Source: Ilex aquifolium
Lineage: Eukaryota; Streptophyta; Magnoliopsida; Aquifoliales; Aquifoliaceae
Reading direction: 5' to 3'
Length of the DNA stretch: 64,000 nucleotides
Assembly (NCBI GenBank): GCA_951799425.1
Contig: OX637391.1
Span: 20,322,551 to 20,386,550 of the forward strand
The notes beneath the pieces were generated by a model, which saw only the letters and a program-made list of their open reading frames with translations, ran no database searches and had not been told where the DNA came from. This document shows, piece by piece, positions 33,515 through 43,395 of this stretch. The position numbers were made by a program, and so were the translations under genes. Positions within the stretch are counted from its first letter, which is position 1, and each line of letters starts with the position of its first letter.

Positions 33515-34320
33515 GAATGAATTGAAGGAAAACCACCTCTGGGACTAAGCCCAGTACCATCCTCATTTTCATACAAAGAACCATCAGTATCTACTGCCTT
33601 AACTTCTTGCATCTTTGAACTCCCCTGATCTGAGAAATAGCCTTTATCAGGAGGCTCTTTCTCACAAAATAAACCCCTATCATCATCCACAGTTCCAACA
33701 CTACCCCTTCTCACTATAAAATTATGATCCACAAGAAATGAAGACCCCACCATAGGAGAGGGAATAATCTTACAGCCAGGAAAATCCTCCATCTTCTCCT
33801 TAGAATCAACTGACCTTTCAACATACTTCTCCTTCATCTCCCCTTTCTTTCCAGTTAACTTTTCATAAGAGTCAGAAACATATCCAGCAACCTCTGCATC
33901 AATCTGCTGAATGCCAAATGCTTCCTCATAATCCATATCTAACACCTCTTTCATTGGCTTTTCCTTCTGCAATCCCAGTCTCTTCTGCTCAGAAATTATC
34001 ACATTCTCTACCTCAATATTCTCAAAATTCCTAACTTCATTTGCAACATTCAAAGATCCCTGAAAAGTATCTTTGTTTACAAGATCATCTTCCTTAACAC
34101 TAACATTCCCATCCTTCTGTACACCACCTTCGACCATCGTCTTCCTCATGACAACTACTGAATCATTTCTAGAGGAATCCCCTTTCTCCATGACACTTCC
34201 TTTCAGAATTTGAGCAGAATGTAGGGGTCTCAGTACCTCCAAATCCACAGACTTTTTGTTTGATCCTAACCCACCTTCTGTTTGCCTTTGTTCGCTCCTC
34301 TTCCTTTCACTACTCTCCAT
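33511..34320 (-). CDS. LINE ORF1, C-terminal part
   Basis: This is a 269-residue open frame ending four bases into ORF2. Composition is Lys/Glu/Ser/Val-rich and disordered-looking. The DUF4283 RNA-binding domain and CCHC knuckle found in complete plant L1 ORF1 are not visible. Plant L1 ORF1 is usually much longer, so this is the tail left by 5' truncation. The ATG at 34320 is simply the first in frame. Another ATG at 34358 opens a different, short frame ('EWRVVKGRG...') which may be the original ORF1 frame displaced by a small indel. Confidence 0.8.
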   Translation of the reverse strand: MESSERKRSEQRQTEGGLGSNKKSVDLEVLRPLHSAQILKGSVMEKGDSSRNDSVVVMRKTMVEGGVQKDGNVSVKEDDLVNKDTFQGSLNVANEVRNFENIEVENVIISEQKRLGLQKEKPMKEVLDMDYEEAFGIQQIDAEVAGYVSDSYEKLTGKKGEMKEKYVERSVDSKEKMEDFPGCKIIPSPMVGSSFLVDHNFIVRRGSVGTVDDDRGLFCEKEPPDKGYFSDQGSSKMQEVKAVDTDGSLYENEDGTGLSPRGGFPSIHS

Positions 34321-34367
34321 TCCTGTTCCTCTCCTTTATTCTCATTTTTGTTGGCCATCTCCTTACC

Positions 34368-34382
34368 CTTATGTGTTTTATT
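34368..34382 (+). repeat. LINE target-site duplication, 5' side
   Basis: Exact copy of 29194-29208; marks the truncated 5' end of the LINE. Confidence 0.9.
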
Positions 34383-34667
34383 ATATAGATGTATACATCC
34401 TAAAAAATTAACATGGAATAAGATCAAAATTTCTAAAAAAATCATATGAACTCCTCATAACTCCTTTTTCCTATCAATAGATTAGGTGATGGAACATTTA
34501 CAATCAAGAATGTTAATCCAAAATTACGATATATAATGCATTTCATGTAGTGATTTATACGACACCTTCAACCAAAAGGAATCAAAATATAAATAACAAA
34601 AAATTGAAAGAAAATTGCTTCATTTTATCACATAAAATTCGAACCAAATTGTAAAAGATATCATAAG
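34383..34667. other. Spacer between LINE and LTR element
   Basis: AT-rich, no feature seen. It ends with the LTR element's target site TTAAC (34668-34672). Confidence 0.4.
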
Positions 34668-34672
34668 TTAAC

Positions 34673-35751
34673 TGCTACAACTTTAGAATTGATCACCCAA
34701 GTGCAGGTTGAGCAAAGTAATATATTCTCGGAAGTCCGAGGTCGATCCCACGAGGAATTGTAACAAGGAACAATCACACAAATAACAAAAGTAATTTGAA
34801 AAGAACAAAAAGAATTATTTGGAAAATTGTTGATTTGGGAAAAGTGATTTTGGTAATTAAAACAGTAATAAAATAAATACTAGAGCATCAGGTACTCCCT
34901 CTCAACTTCATACAATACTAGTTAAAGACTCAAAGCTTGACTTGAAAGAGGAATTAAATGTCAGTTAACCCAATTAACAAATCAAGTGATAAATCCAATG
35001 GTTATAATCAAAAGACTACCAGGAACCTGAATAATCATTCAATCATATTATTTTATGAAATAATGTTAATCCTTCCAGCGTGGAATAACCAGTGATTTAC
35101 ACGCAGGGAAAATCAAGCAATTGATGTACATGACACAACAACTCAAGAGTTTATACAGCATAAACACTTTGCTAAAATATTAAGGATTAAATTAACACAA
35201 TAACATAAATCCTTAAGTACAAGAGTCAATAAAAATACCGTACTCCGTTGAGAGATTTTCCCCTAGCCCTAGCTTAGCCTTCTAGCCAGACATGGTAACG
35301 GATGCAGAAAATAGACTAAAAACAAAAAGAGAAGAACCCCTTTACAATGTCCTAGGTTTGTATTTATAAATTACATTCCCCAGAGATTGCATCCCACTAG
35401 GATTCTAAATTCGGCAGCAGAGGTTTGACACGCGTCCGGACGCGACTCTCTCAACCGTCCGGACGCGCCTTCCAGAATGGTCCTTGCTTCGTTTGTCAAC
35501 TTTCTGCCAATCGCGTCCGGACGCGTATACTTCCTCCGTCCGGACGCGTGTTCCAGTGTGATCCGTCCTGAGCTATGCTTCCTTTCTTCTCATAGCTTCA
35601 CTCCAATTGTGCACTATTAACCTGCAAAACAACACAACTCATCTTTTATTCTCATAGCCTTAATCTTCAATTAAATCATCATAAATATCACACTTTCACA
35701 ATAAAATGATTAATATTACCTCTGACAAATGTAAATATTAGACCTGAATCA
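34673..35751 (-). repeat. 3' LTR of the non-autonomous element
   Basis: On the minus strand the TATA box TTATAAATAC lies at about 35362-35372. Upstream of it in U3 is a block of four CCGG-centred palindromes (35431-35546). The 5' LTR at 41027-42105 is nearly identical. Confidence 0.93.
35431..35546. repeat. Four GTCCGGAC palindromes in two pairs
   Basis: The perfect 14-mer CGCGTCCGGACGCG lies at 35431-35444 and 35512-35525. The perfect 10-mer CGTCCGGACG lies at 35456-35465 and 35537-35546. The pair spacing repeats (25 bp within each pair, 81 bp between pairs). They are strikingly GC-rich inside an AT-rich LTR. The other LTR has the same set at 41785-41798, 41810-41819, 41866-41879 and 41891-41900. 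Confidence 0.93.
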
Positions 35752-35764
35752 TACCCCCCCACTT
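35752..35764 (-). other. Polypurine tract of the non-autonomous element
   Basis: Minus strand AAGTGGGGGGGTA immediately precedes the 3' LTR start TGATTCAGG. Confidence 0.85.
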
Positions 35765-36619
35765 AAACCTTGCTAGTCCCTAGTAAGGCAAACAAATAAA
35801 AACAGAATACTAACAAAAACAAAAGACATAACCATTTTCGTAGGCTTCACGATTGCATTTAGCATATGCAACAAGCCTTTAAACCCCTAGGTTTCCCCTA
35901 GTGGACGAGTATAGTCTCGTGAGGGTTTCCAGAGATGATACCCACAAACATCACCCTGAAATCAAATATCTAAATAATAATTTTATAACACAAATTGCTA
36001 CCACAATCTAAAAATTCTAAGATGCAAACTCTTTATAAGCACATGCAAAACAAAATATAGAACTATGCGCTATATAAATGTATGCACTTATCATATTCTC
36101 ATATAAACTCGTGTGTAGTGTGAATTAACTATACAAAGTCAGTAATTTATCTGGTAATCACCTCTACAACTATCAACTATTCGTCTCAATGCCAAATCTC
36201 ACTAGATAATTCACTCATAAAAGATTCTCTCAGATTATAGTGACTATTCCCTCAAATATCACATGTGAGAAGAAGATATTTAAGTCAAAACAAAATAATG
36301 CTCACATGTTCCATTAAAATAATTGTAATCCAAAAGAAATTGATTTGACATAATCTCATGAAAGGAAATCAACACACAATAAATAAATAATCACCATTTT
36401 CTTCCTTATTCACACAAGTCATGCATCCATCAATACACTCTTGAGATCAAATAGGTCTTTATTTAAGGTTGTAATGGGGCCTTGGGATTAGGGTTTTGAA
36501 ACGAAGGATATTCAGGAATTCAAAAGACTATCCCGAGAGAACATGTACATTACACAACCAAACTTCTTTCCATAGCCTTTCACTCTCCATCCTTTAGAAG
36601 CACAATTTACATCACTTGC

Positions 36620-36825
36620 TCATATTTTTTTTTCTTTTCAAACACATGCTTGCTATTTTTTCTCTTTTTTTTTTTTCAATCTGTTTTTTTCACTGCTAGA
36701 CATATTGTCTTTCTTTTTTTTTTCAACTTTTTTTTTTTTTCTTTTCTTTTTTTTTTTTCAGCAAGACATCTAATGCAAATATTCACAAGTATGTAAAACT
36801 CTTTTTTTTCTTTTCTTTTCTTAAC
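36620..36825. repeat. T/CT-rich low-complexity tract
   Basis: Long runs of T broken by C occur inside the internal region of the non-autonomous element; on its own strand this is an A/AG-rich untranslated tract. Confidence 0.7.
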
Positions 36826-36836
36826 CAACATCTCCC

Positions 36837-39068
36837 TGTAACGCCCCAAATACCACCCTAGACGACATTACATACTAAAACCATATACATCATGAGAGCA
36901 CTAATATCATCCATACATAAATTACACTTCATTCATCATCCATAAAATATTTACATCATTATCCAAAAGAATATGTCATCTTTGGCCTTTACATTTCAAA
37001 AATTAATCCAAGTTGCACAGCGGAATAAACAAAAGGAACTAGACTACACAATGTTCCAAAAGAATGTCCTAGTCTAGTACAAAAGGAAAAGAGGTCGCTC
37101 TAAGCGTCCACCTCGGGATCCACACTCCCGTCTAGTGGAGTCTCCCAAGTAGCGGGCTCCTCGACCCCTACGTCCTCCTCTTGTAGGAAATCTGAAAAAT
37201 GTTAGCAGCAGGGGATGAGCACGAAGCTCTGTAGCAAAATCTTCCCAAACTCAAACAAGGTTTAGAAAAGCATATAAAACGGTTGGTCTCATTTTCAACA
37301 TAACATAGATACATAATTTGAACGAAAGCAGTGACATTTGAATAGATCTCAAGTTTAAGGAACAATAGTAATTGAATGAATAAGTGAAACCAGTATACAG
37401 TTAACAAACTATATCCAAATATAACCCATTCTACCATAAACCGTTTCCAACAAGTTCTCTCGGAATCTCATACTTCCGGAAACTCTTGTCGAAACCATTT
37501 CCGGTACAATGCACGATAACCCACAATGTATATCCGACACTACCCACGTTACTATTCCGTCATCATTAGTGCTAGGAAATGTTCGTACCCACACGGCGTA
37601 CAAAGACGTCTACCCACACTATGTGGTAGGAAAAGTTCATACCCGCGTGGCATACAAAGCCGTCTACCCACTACATGACACCCGGTCAATAGTAAACCAT
37701 GTTAGCATCGTACAACTACGCAAGAGATACTATACCGACAAACACCTCACCTTCCCAACAATTACACAATTCCCCCAATTTACACGCCATATCCAAGAAA
37801 AATCCCCAATTCTCATAAGTTGTGGTACAAGAGTAATACAATAAAATGTACAAGAGATCATCATAAATAGCATTTTGTTGTTCACTATGAAACACTAACG
37901 TTTTGAAATCGAGAACATAGGAGGAATCAAAAGAAAAACCCCTTTCTCTTGAAACCTAGGGTTTTAAGATGAGAAAAAGGATTTAATGGTTATTCCACCA
38001 TATATTTGTTTAAAACTTGATAATCATTGCAAGGATGTCAAGACTCAAGTAAATACTAGCAAGTATATACGGTTTTGAAACAAAAGAGTACATATAATTT
38101 AACCCTAACATCAATGTAAGAGAATAGGAAGAAATCCCCTACCTCAACCAAGTATCTCTAGCAACCCAAGCTTTAATGACTCCCCTTTTCCCTTTTTTTT
38201 TCTTGTTCCCTTGCTACTTTCTCTTTCGGTTCTAAGAGGTTTGAGTGAAAGTGAAGTGAAATTATAGTAGAGGGAATGGGTGGAGAAGTGGGTTCTTGAA
38301 AAACTAGGGTTTGATTTTGTTCAAGGTGTAAATCTCTCTTGATTTTATGTTTTTCTCTTCCTCTCTTCCTCTCTAATGGTTTCTAGGGTTTCAATTGGTG
38401 TAATGAGGCTTAGAGAGGTGTAAGGATGTATTTATAGTCAAAGAAATGGAGAAAGAACCGAAGCCGGGTCGGGCTAGGCTTTGCCGGGCGTACCGGTACG
38501 CGTACCGGTACGGTTGAGCTACTGGAGTTCGGCGTACCGGTACGCGTACCGGTACGGTTCGACTGCCAGATTTTTGCTCCAACTTCCAGTGCAGTTTTGA
38601 CCCATTTAGAGGTCGAATTGGAAAATTTTCATGAGATACACTTTTGTAGCCCTAGATGTCTACTATCTACTGTAAAAATTTCAGACCAATTGGACTTAAG
38701 GATAAAAAGTTATGGCCGAAATACTAAGCAGTGTCCAAAATCTTAAATTCCCAAATTTTCTCTACAATGTGTTTTAACTCCAAAATACTTCCTAACTTCG
38801 AATACACCTCATATTACCTCTCCCAAGGTTTCTCGACCTTCCGGACTCAATGGAAACCTTATTTTGACCTAAAAACCTTTAGAAACTTGTCTATTCATCC
38901 TTTCCAAGTTTAAACATCTTCGACACGTAACTTCCCAATCAAATTGTCTCCATAGCATTTATTCCTACGGTTTATTCTTATGTCACTACATATATCTACA
39001 TCTTTACTAATATTATTTACTATATATATATCTCTATAAATATATAAAAGAAAATTCAGGGTGTTACA
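36837..39068 (-). mobile_element. Solo LTR (2.2 kb) nested in the non-autonomous element
   Basis: It begins TGTAACGCCC and ends GGGTGTTACA, with the 5-bp target duplication CTCCC at 36832-36836 and 39069-39073. One LTR with clean ends and matching target duplication means element loss by recombination between two LTRs. The TGTAACRCCC end is common among plant Ty3/gypsy LTRs. A TATA box (CTATAAATAC, minus strand) lies near 38427-38440, with palindromes upstream at 38489-38556. A related LTR piece is at 44747-46570. Direct repeats with 'ggcgtacaaagacgtctacccac' type units occur near 37590-37680. Confidence 0.88.
38489..38556. repeat. Four CGTACCGGTACG palindromes in two head-to-tail pairs
   Basis: The perfect 12-mer CGTACCGGTACG occurs back to back at 38489-38500 and 38501-38512, and again at 38533-38544 and 38545-38556. 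They sit in U3 about 50-130 bp upstream of the TATA box of the solo LTR. Confidence 0.95.
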
Positions 39069-40037
39069 CTCCCAAATTACATAAACAATAAAAATTCAAT
39101 CTCAGGATAACCAAGGATAAAAGATATTATTTTTTTCATTGGCTTGGTTATTATATGTTGGGTATAAGAAATAAATTTTTGCTTCAAAGGCTCAATCATG
39201 GCTTCTAGGGATAATAATATTCAAAGAATAAGGTTTAGGCTCAAATAATCAAAGATGGCCTAAAATCATATCTCAAGAGCTTTTGATAACACACTTCCCA
39301 TGCAAATAATTCAAAGTCAAGCAATCATTCACAATATTGGTGTTAACCAAAACAAAAATAATGAGACTATTGAAGGAGAATAGCTGAATAAAAATATTTT
39401 TTATTGAGTAAATGTAAATAACCCTTCAAGAAAGATTGGATCAAAATTCACTAGGGTTTTTATGCATCTCCACTATATGTTTCAAGTTCTCAAGGTAAAA
39501 TACCTAATAAATTTTCAACTTGGTAAAGTCTAAAGTGCACAAATTTTGAGTTTTTATAAGAACATGATATGAGATACAAAAATATAGAATAAAGTTCTAT
39601 ATAATGCTTAAACAGTTACAAATTTAAAACTAAGCAAATTATTTCTATATTGTGGTATCAAATTATGCATAAAACTGTTATTTAAATATTTAATAACCAA
39701 CAAATTTTTTTTTATTTTTTAGCAAAGTAAATAAACTAAAAAAAAAATAAAACTAGGAATTTTCACAACACAAGGCATACTCATACCCCCCAACCTAAAT
39801 CCAACATTGTCCTCAATGTAAAAATAAATATATTATTGCTCAATAAAAATAATGAATAAAGATAAAAAGGATAAGAATACCTGGTGCTGCAACAACGCTA
39901 AAACCTAAAAATAAAATACTCAACAAACAAAAAAAACTATAAATTGAAACAAATAAAAATGAAACTGAAATTAAACAAAAAAAAAATAAATAAATAAAAT
40001 CTAACTACTATGTACAAATAAAAATAAAAGCTCACGT

Positions 40038-40826
40038 TCAATCCGGTTTAAAGTCAGATTTGAATATGCGACCATTCAATTTTATTGGCTTAAAAATGTG
40101 GTGTCGAAGTAACTCCTTTAATCGAATTATCCACTCATATATCCAATATATCTTTTGAACATGCAAGAAAAGGGAGATATTTACATTTTTATGCAAATCT
40201 AATAATGAGATAGAAAATAGATCTTTATCAATTATAGCACACAATTCAACTTTCATACCCTCACCAAGATTAGATATGTGAATCTCATTACTACTTGTTG
40301 ATAATGAAAGGTCTTTGGGCTCATTAGCCTCTTGTGGAATAATAATGTCACTTAATTCTTCACTATCAAGAGTATTAATGGATTCATCCTCAGTTTGTAG
40401 TTCAGGAAAAGAATCACTCTCATATTGACTATTTTTAACCTCTTGTTTTTGTATCAATATATTGAGTATATCTTGTATCTCTTTAATATCTTGACTTGTT
40501 TGGGCATTGAAAGCTAGTTGGCTTTGCATAAATTCGTTAAGAATATTCTCCAAATTCTCTTCTTGTAGGTCATGGTAGGGTGGATATTGGGGAGGGTCTT
40601 GTGGTGATGTGACATATATAGGTAACTGATAATGTTCATTCCCCCAACCAAAATTGGGATAAAAAGTTTCAAAACAATGGTCGGGGTAAGGTTGAGACGA
40701 ATTAGGTAAGACAATTGTCCCATTCCTCAAAATTTTCCGAGCAGTTGGAATTAAAGGGCAAACCTCAATGGGATGCCCATACACATCACAAAACACACAC
40801 AGTTCCTCCATCGGGGAAATCTTCAC
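40038..40826 (-). CDS. Gag-like frame of the non-autonomous element (C-terminal part)
   Basis: This 262-residue open frame is the only sizeable one in the element. Near its start is a zinc knuckle of form C-x2-C-x4-H-x4-C (residues 10-23, 'CVFCDVYGHPIEVC'), the nucleic-acid-binding motif at the end of plant Ty3/gypsy Gag. A Gln/Asn-rich helical stretch follows ('FNAQTSQDIKEIQDILNILIQKQE'), then an acidic part. The capsid-like half of Gag is not visible in the element, so this is a relic or a minimal RNA-binding product. The start is the first in-frame ATG, close upstream of the knuckle. Confidence 0.6.
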   Translation of the reverse strand: MKISPMEELCVFCDVYGHPIEVCPLIPTARKILRNGTIVLPNSSQPYPDHCFETFYPNFGWGNEHYQLPIYVTSPQDPPQYPPYHDLQEENLENILNEFMQSQLAFNAQTSQDIKEIQDILNILIQKQEVKNSQYESDSFPELQTEDESINTLDSEELSDIIIPQEANEPKDLSLSTSSNEIHISNLGEGMKVELCAIIDKDLFSISLLDLHKNVNISLFLHVQKIYWIYEWIIRLKELLRHHIFKPIKLNGRIFKSDFKPD

Positions 40827-41002
40827 ACCACATTAAAAGAAATATAAAATATAAAAATAAAAATTATGAAATATCTAACCTGAGGAAAAATGAAACAAAT
40901 AATTAACAATAAATAAAAAACAAAAGGAACGAGATTACCGGATCTGTGATGAATCTCAAATCAAGCAAACCTCAATGATGTAATGGCTCCTTGTCTTTCA
41001 AT

Positions 41003-41020
41003 TCCCCGGCAACGGCGCCA
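41003..41020 (-). other. Primer binding site, tRNA-Asp
   Basis: Minus strand TGGCGCCGTTGCCGGGGA, six bases inside the 5' LTR, is the complement of the 3' end of plant tRNA-Asp(GUC). This site is typical of Athila-group Ty3/gypsy elements. Confidence 0.9.
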
Positions 41021-41026
41021 AAAACT

Positions 41027-42105
41027 TGCTACAACTTTAGAATTGATCACCCAAGTGCATGTTGAGCAAAGTAATATATTCTCGGAAGTCCGAGGTCGAT
41101 CCCACGAGGAATTGTAACAAGGAACAATCACACAAATAACAAAAGTAATTTGAAAAGAACAAAAAGAATTATTTGGAAAATTGTTGATTTGGGAAAAGTG
41201 ATTTTGGTAATTAAAACAGTAATAAAATAAATACTAGAGCATCAGGTACTCCCTCTCAACTTCATACAATACTAGTTAAAGACTCAAAGCTTGACTTGAA
41301 AGAGGAATTAAATGTCAGTTAACCCAATTAACAAATCAAGTGATAAATCCAATGGTTATAATCAAAAGACTACCAGGAACCTGAATAATCATTCAATCAT
41401 ATTATTTTATGAAATAATGTTAATCCTTCCAGCGTGGAATAACCAGTGATTTACACGCAGGGAAAATCAAGCAATTGATGTACATGGCACAACAACTCAA
41501 GAGTTTATACAGCATAAACACTTTGCTAAAATATTAAGGATTAAATTAACACAATAACATAAATCCTTAAGTACAAGAGTCAATAAAAATACCGTACTCC
41601 GTTGAGAGATTTTCCCCTAGCCCTAGCTTAGCCTTCTAGCCAGACATGGTAACGGATGCAGAAAATAGACTAAAAACAAAAAGAGAAGAACCCCTTTACA
41701 ATGTCCTAGGTTTGTATTTATAAATTACATTCCCCAGAGATTGCATCCCACTAGGATTCTAAATTCGGCAGCAGAGGTTTGACACGCGTCCGGACGCGAC
41801 TCTCTCAACCGTCCGGACGCGCCTTCCAGAATGGTCCTTGCTTCGTTTGTCAACTTTCTGCCAATCGCGTCCGGACGCGTATACTTCCTCCGTCCGGACG
41901 CGTGTTCCAGTGTGATCCGTCCTGAGCTATGCTTCCTTTCTTCTCATAGCTTCACTCCAATTGTGCACTATTAACCTGCAAAACAACACAACTCATCTTT
42001 TATTCTCATAGCCTTAATCTTCAATTAAATCATCATAAATATCACACTTTCACAATAAAATGATTAATATTACCTCTGACAAATGTAAATATTAGACCTG
42101 AATCA
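41027..42105 (-). repeat. 5' LTR of the non-autonomous element
   Basis: Nearly identical partner of 34673-35751, with the same promoter and palindrome arrangement, followed by the target duplication TTAAC. Confidence 0.93.
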
Positions 42106-42176
42106 TTAACTAAAATAAATAATCTATTATTTGCATAATAATTAATCTATTGATTTTAATTTCAATGAACCAGTCT

Positions 42177-42481
42177 CAGGGCCGGCCTAACTATGGAAGT
42201 AAAAAAACTTGGGCTCTAGGCCCCATAATTTTAGAAGGTTCTATAATTTTAGGTAAATAGTTGGCCCACTTTAGAATTTTAAGTCCATGAAAATTATAAC
42301 TCCTACAAAAAAGCCTTGGTCAAAATTTAAGGCCAATCAAAAATTTTAATTTTAATAATTTTTTGAGCTCATGATTCATCCCATAATAATAAAAACCTAA
42401 AAAATAAAAATTTTATTAAAAAAAACTGATGGTATACTCAAAAGTCAAGTCATAATTCACTCCATCCATTCTTAACCACAT

Positions 42482-42517
<36 letters not shown>

Positions 42518-43115
42518 AAGCCCCTCCCTCTCATTTTCATTCTCATTCACTCTTTCTTCATATCAATTTCAAATAAAAAAAAAATTTGATTGTTTATTTA
42601 ACTTAAAAAATAAAATTATTAAATGCTGATAGTTTAAAAAAATTTATCTTGATTTCGGATGTTTCTTAAAACATAACAATTTTTTTGACATTAATAGTTT
42701 AGATTATTTTAAAAATAAAATATTTTAAAGAAGATTTTATAAATGAAAGAAAATACTCCAATTGAAACACTAAATTATATAAAAATATTAGATTTTTTTC
42801 TTCAAATGTATGCATTGTTTATAAAATATTATTATTAATTTTTGTAATAGTTATTTCTACAAAAATAAGCTTTTCAAAATTAAAATTGATAAAATCTTAC
42901 CTAAAATCGATTATCAAAAGAAAAAATAATTAGATTAGTGATATTATCAATAAAAAAAAATATGATAACAAAATTTAAATATAAAAACTCAATTTATACT
43001 TGTACAACTCAAAAAATGAAAAGAATTAATTTTAATCAAAAATTTTAACACTAAAAATAAAAAGGCCTCAAAATAAATTACCGCTTTAGGCCTCAAATTT
43101 CCTTGAGCCGTGCTG
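42177..43115. mobile_element. Non-autonomous hAT DNA transposon
   Basis: The left end is CAGGGCCGGCCTAAC. The right end read inward is CAGCACGGCTCAAGG, and both continue into 'aggcc' rich inner terminal sequence, giving imperfect terminal inverted repeats. Eight-base flanks ACCAGTCT (42169-42176) and ACTAGTCT (43116-43123) match at seven of eight positions, the hAT target-duplication length. The interior is AT-rich with a (CT)n run at about 42487-42515 and has no transposase. The flank mismatch suggests a fairly old insertion. Confidence 0.78.
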
Positions 43116-43123
43116 ACTAGTCT

Positions 43124-43395
43124 TCTTTTGTATCATGGGAATGGAGAGAGAAATAGCCCTATATACACAAATTGACCAGAGTTGAAAATTTTTCGAGTAA
43201 ATTACATGACTTTATCTACTTAGAGAAAGCACGGCAGTTAAAACTTAAGGTTAATTGCATGTGACTTTTGACACACCATCAGTTTCTGAAGCCTATTTCC
43301 TCACTTCATTCTGTTTCTTTCTTTATATCTAATTTAAGTAATATTAATATTTGTGTTTGAACCACGTGTGATTCACTAATACACTTTGTATGCCA
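43124..43395. other. Unassigned AT-rich sequence
   Basis: No gene, repeat or element end recognised. Confidence 0.35.

Larger units (their letters stand above)
29209..34367 (-). mobile_element. L1-type LINE, 5'-truncated
   Basis: This 5.2-kb insertion is bounded by a 15-bp target duplication. Reading on the minus strand it has the C-terminal part of ORF1, a complete ORF2, a short 3' UTR and an A-rich tail with TAAA-type simple sequence (29209-29300). The 5' end is missing: the first bases are already inside ORF1, so promoter and 5' UTR are absent. A perfect target duplication and an uninterrupted ORF2 mean a recent insertion. The LINE clade is plant L1 with RNase H. Confidence 0.95.
34673..42105 (-). 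mobile_element. Young non-autonomous Ty3/gypsy LTR element with Asp-tRNA primer site
   Basis: It has complete ends: LTRs at 34673-35751 and 41027-42105 (1079 bp each), target duplication TTAAC at 34668-34672 and 42106-42110. The primer site is complementary to tRNA-Asp at 41003-41020 and the polypurine tract at 35752-35764, both placing it on the minus strand. By eye I find only about two differences between the LTRs (about 0.2%), so insertion is probably under 100,000 years old. The internal region (about 3 kb without the nested solo LTR) has no protease, RT or integrase. It carries only one short gag-like frame and long CT/T-rich tracts. The Asp primer suggests an Athila-type or related autonomous partner elsewhere; that link is inference. 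Confidence 0.92.

Noticed and set aside
37509-37844. 111-residue plus-strand frame
   Set aside because: It lies wholly inside the solo LTR and its repeats reflect local DNA repeats.
41003-41020. tRNA-Asp gene fragment
   Set aside because: It is 18 bases at the exact primer-site position next to an LTR, with no other tRNA sequence around it.
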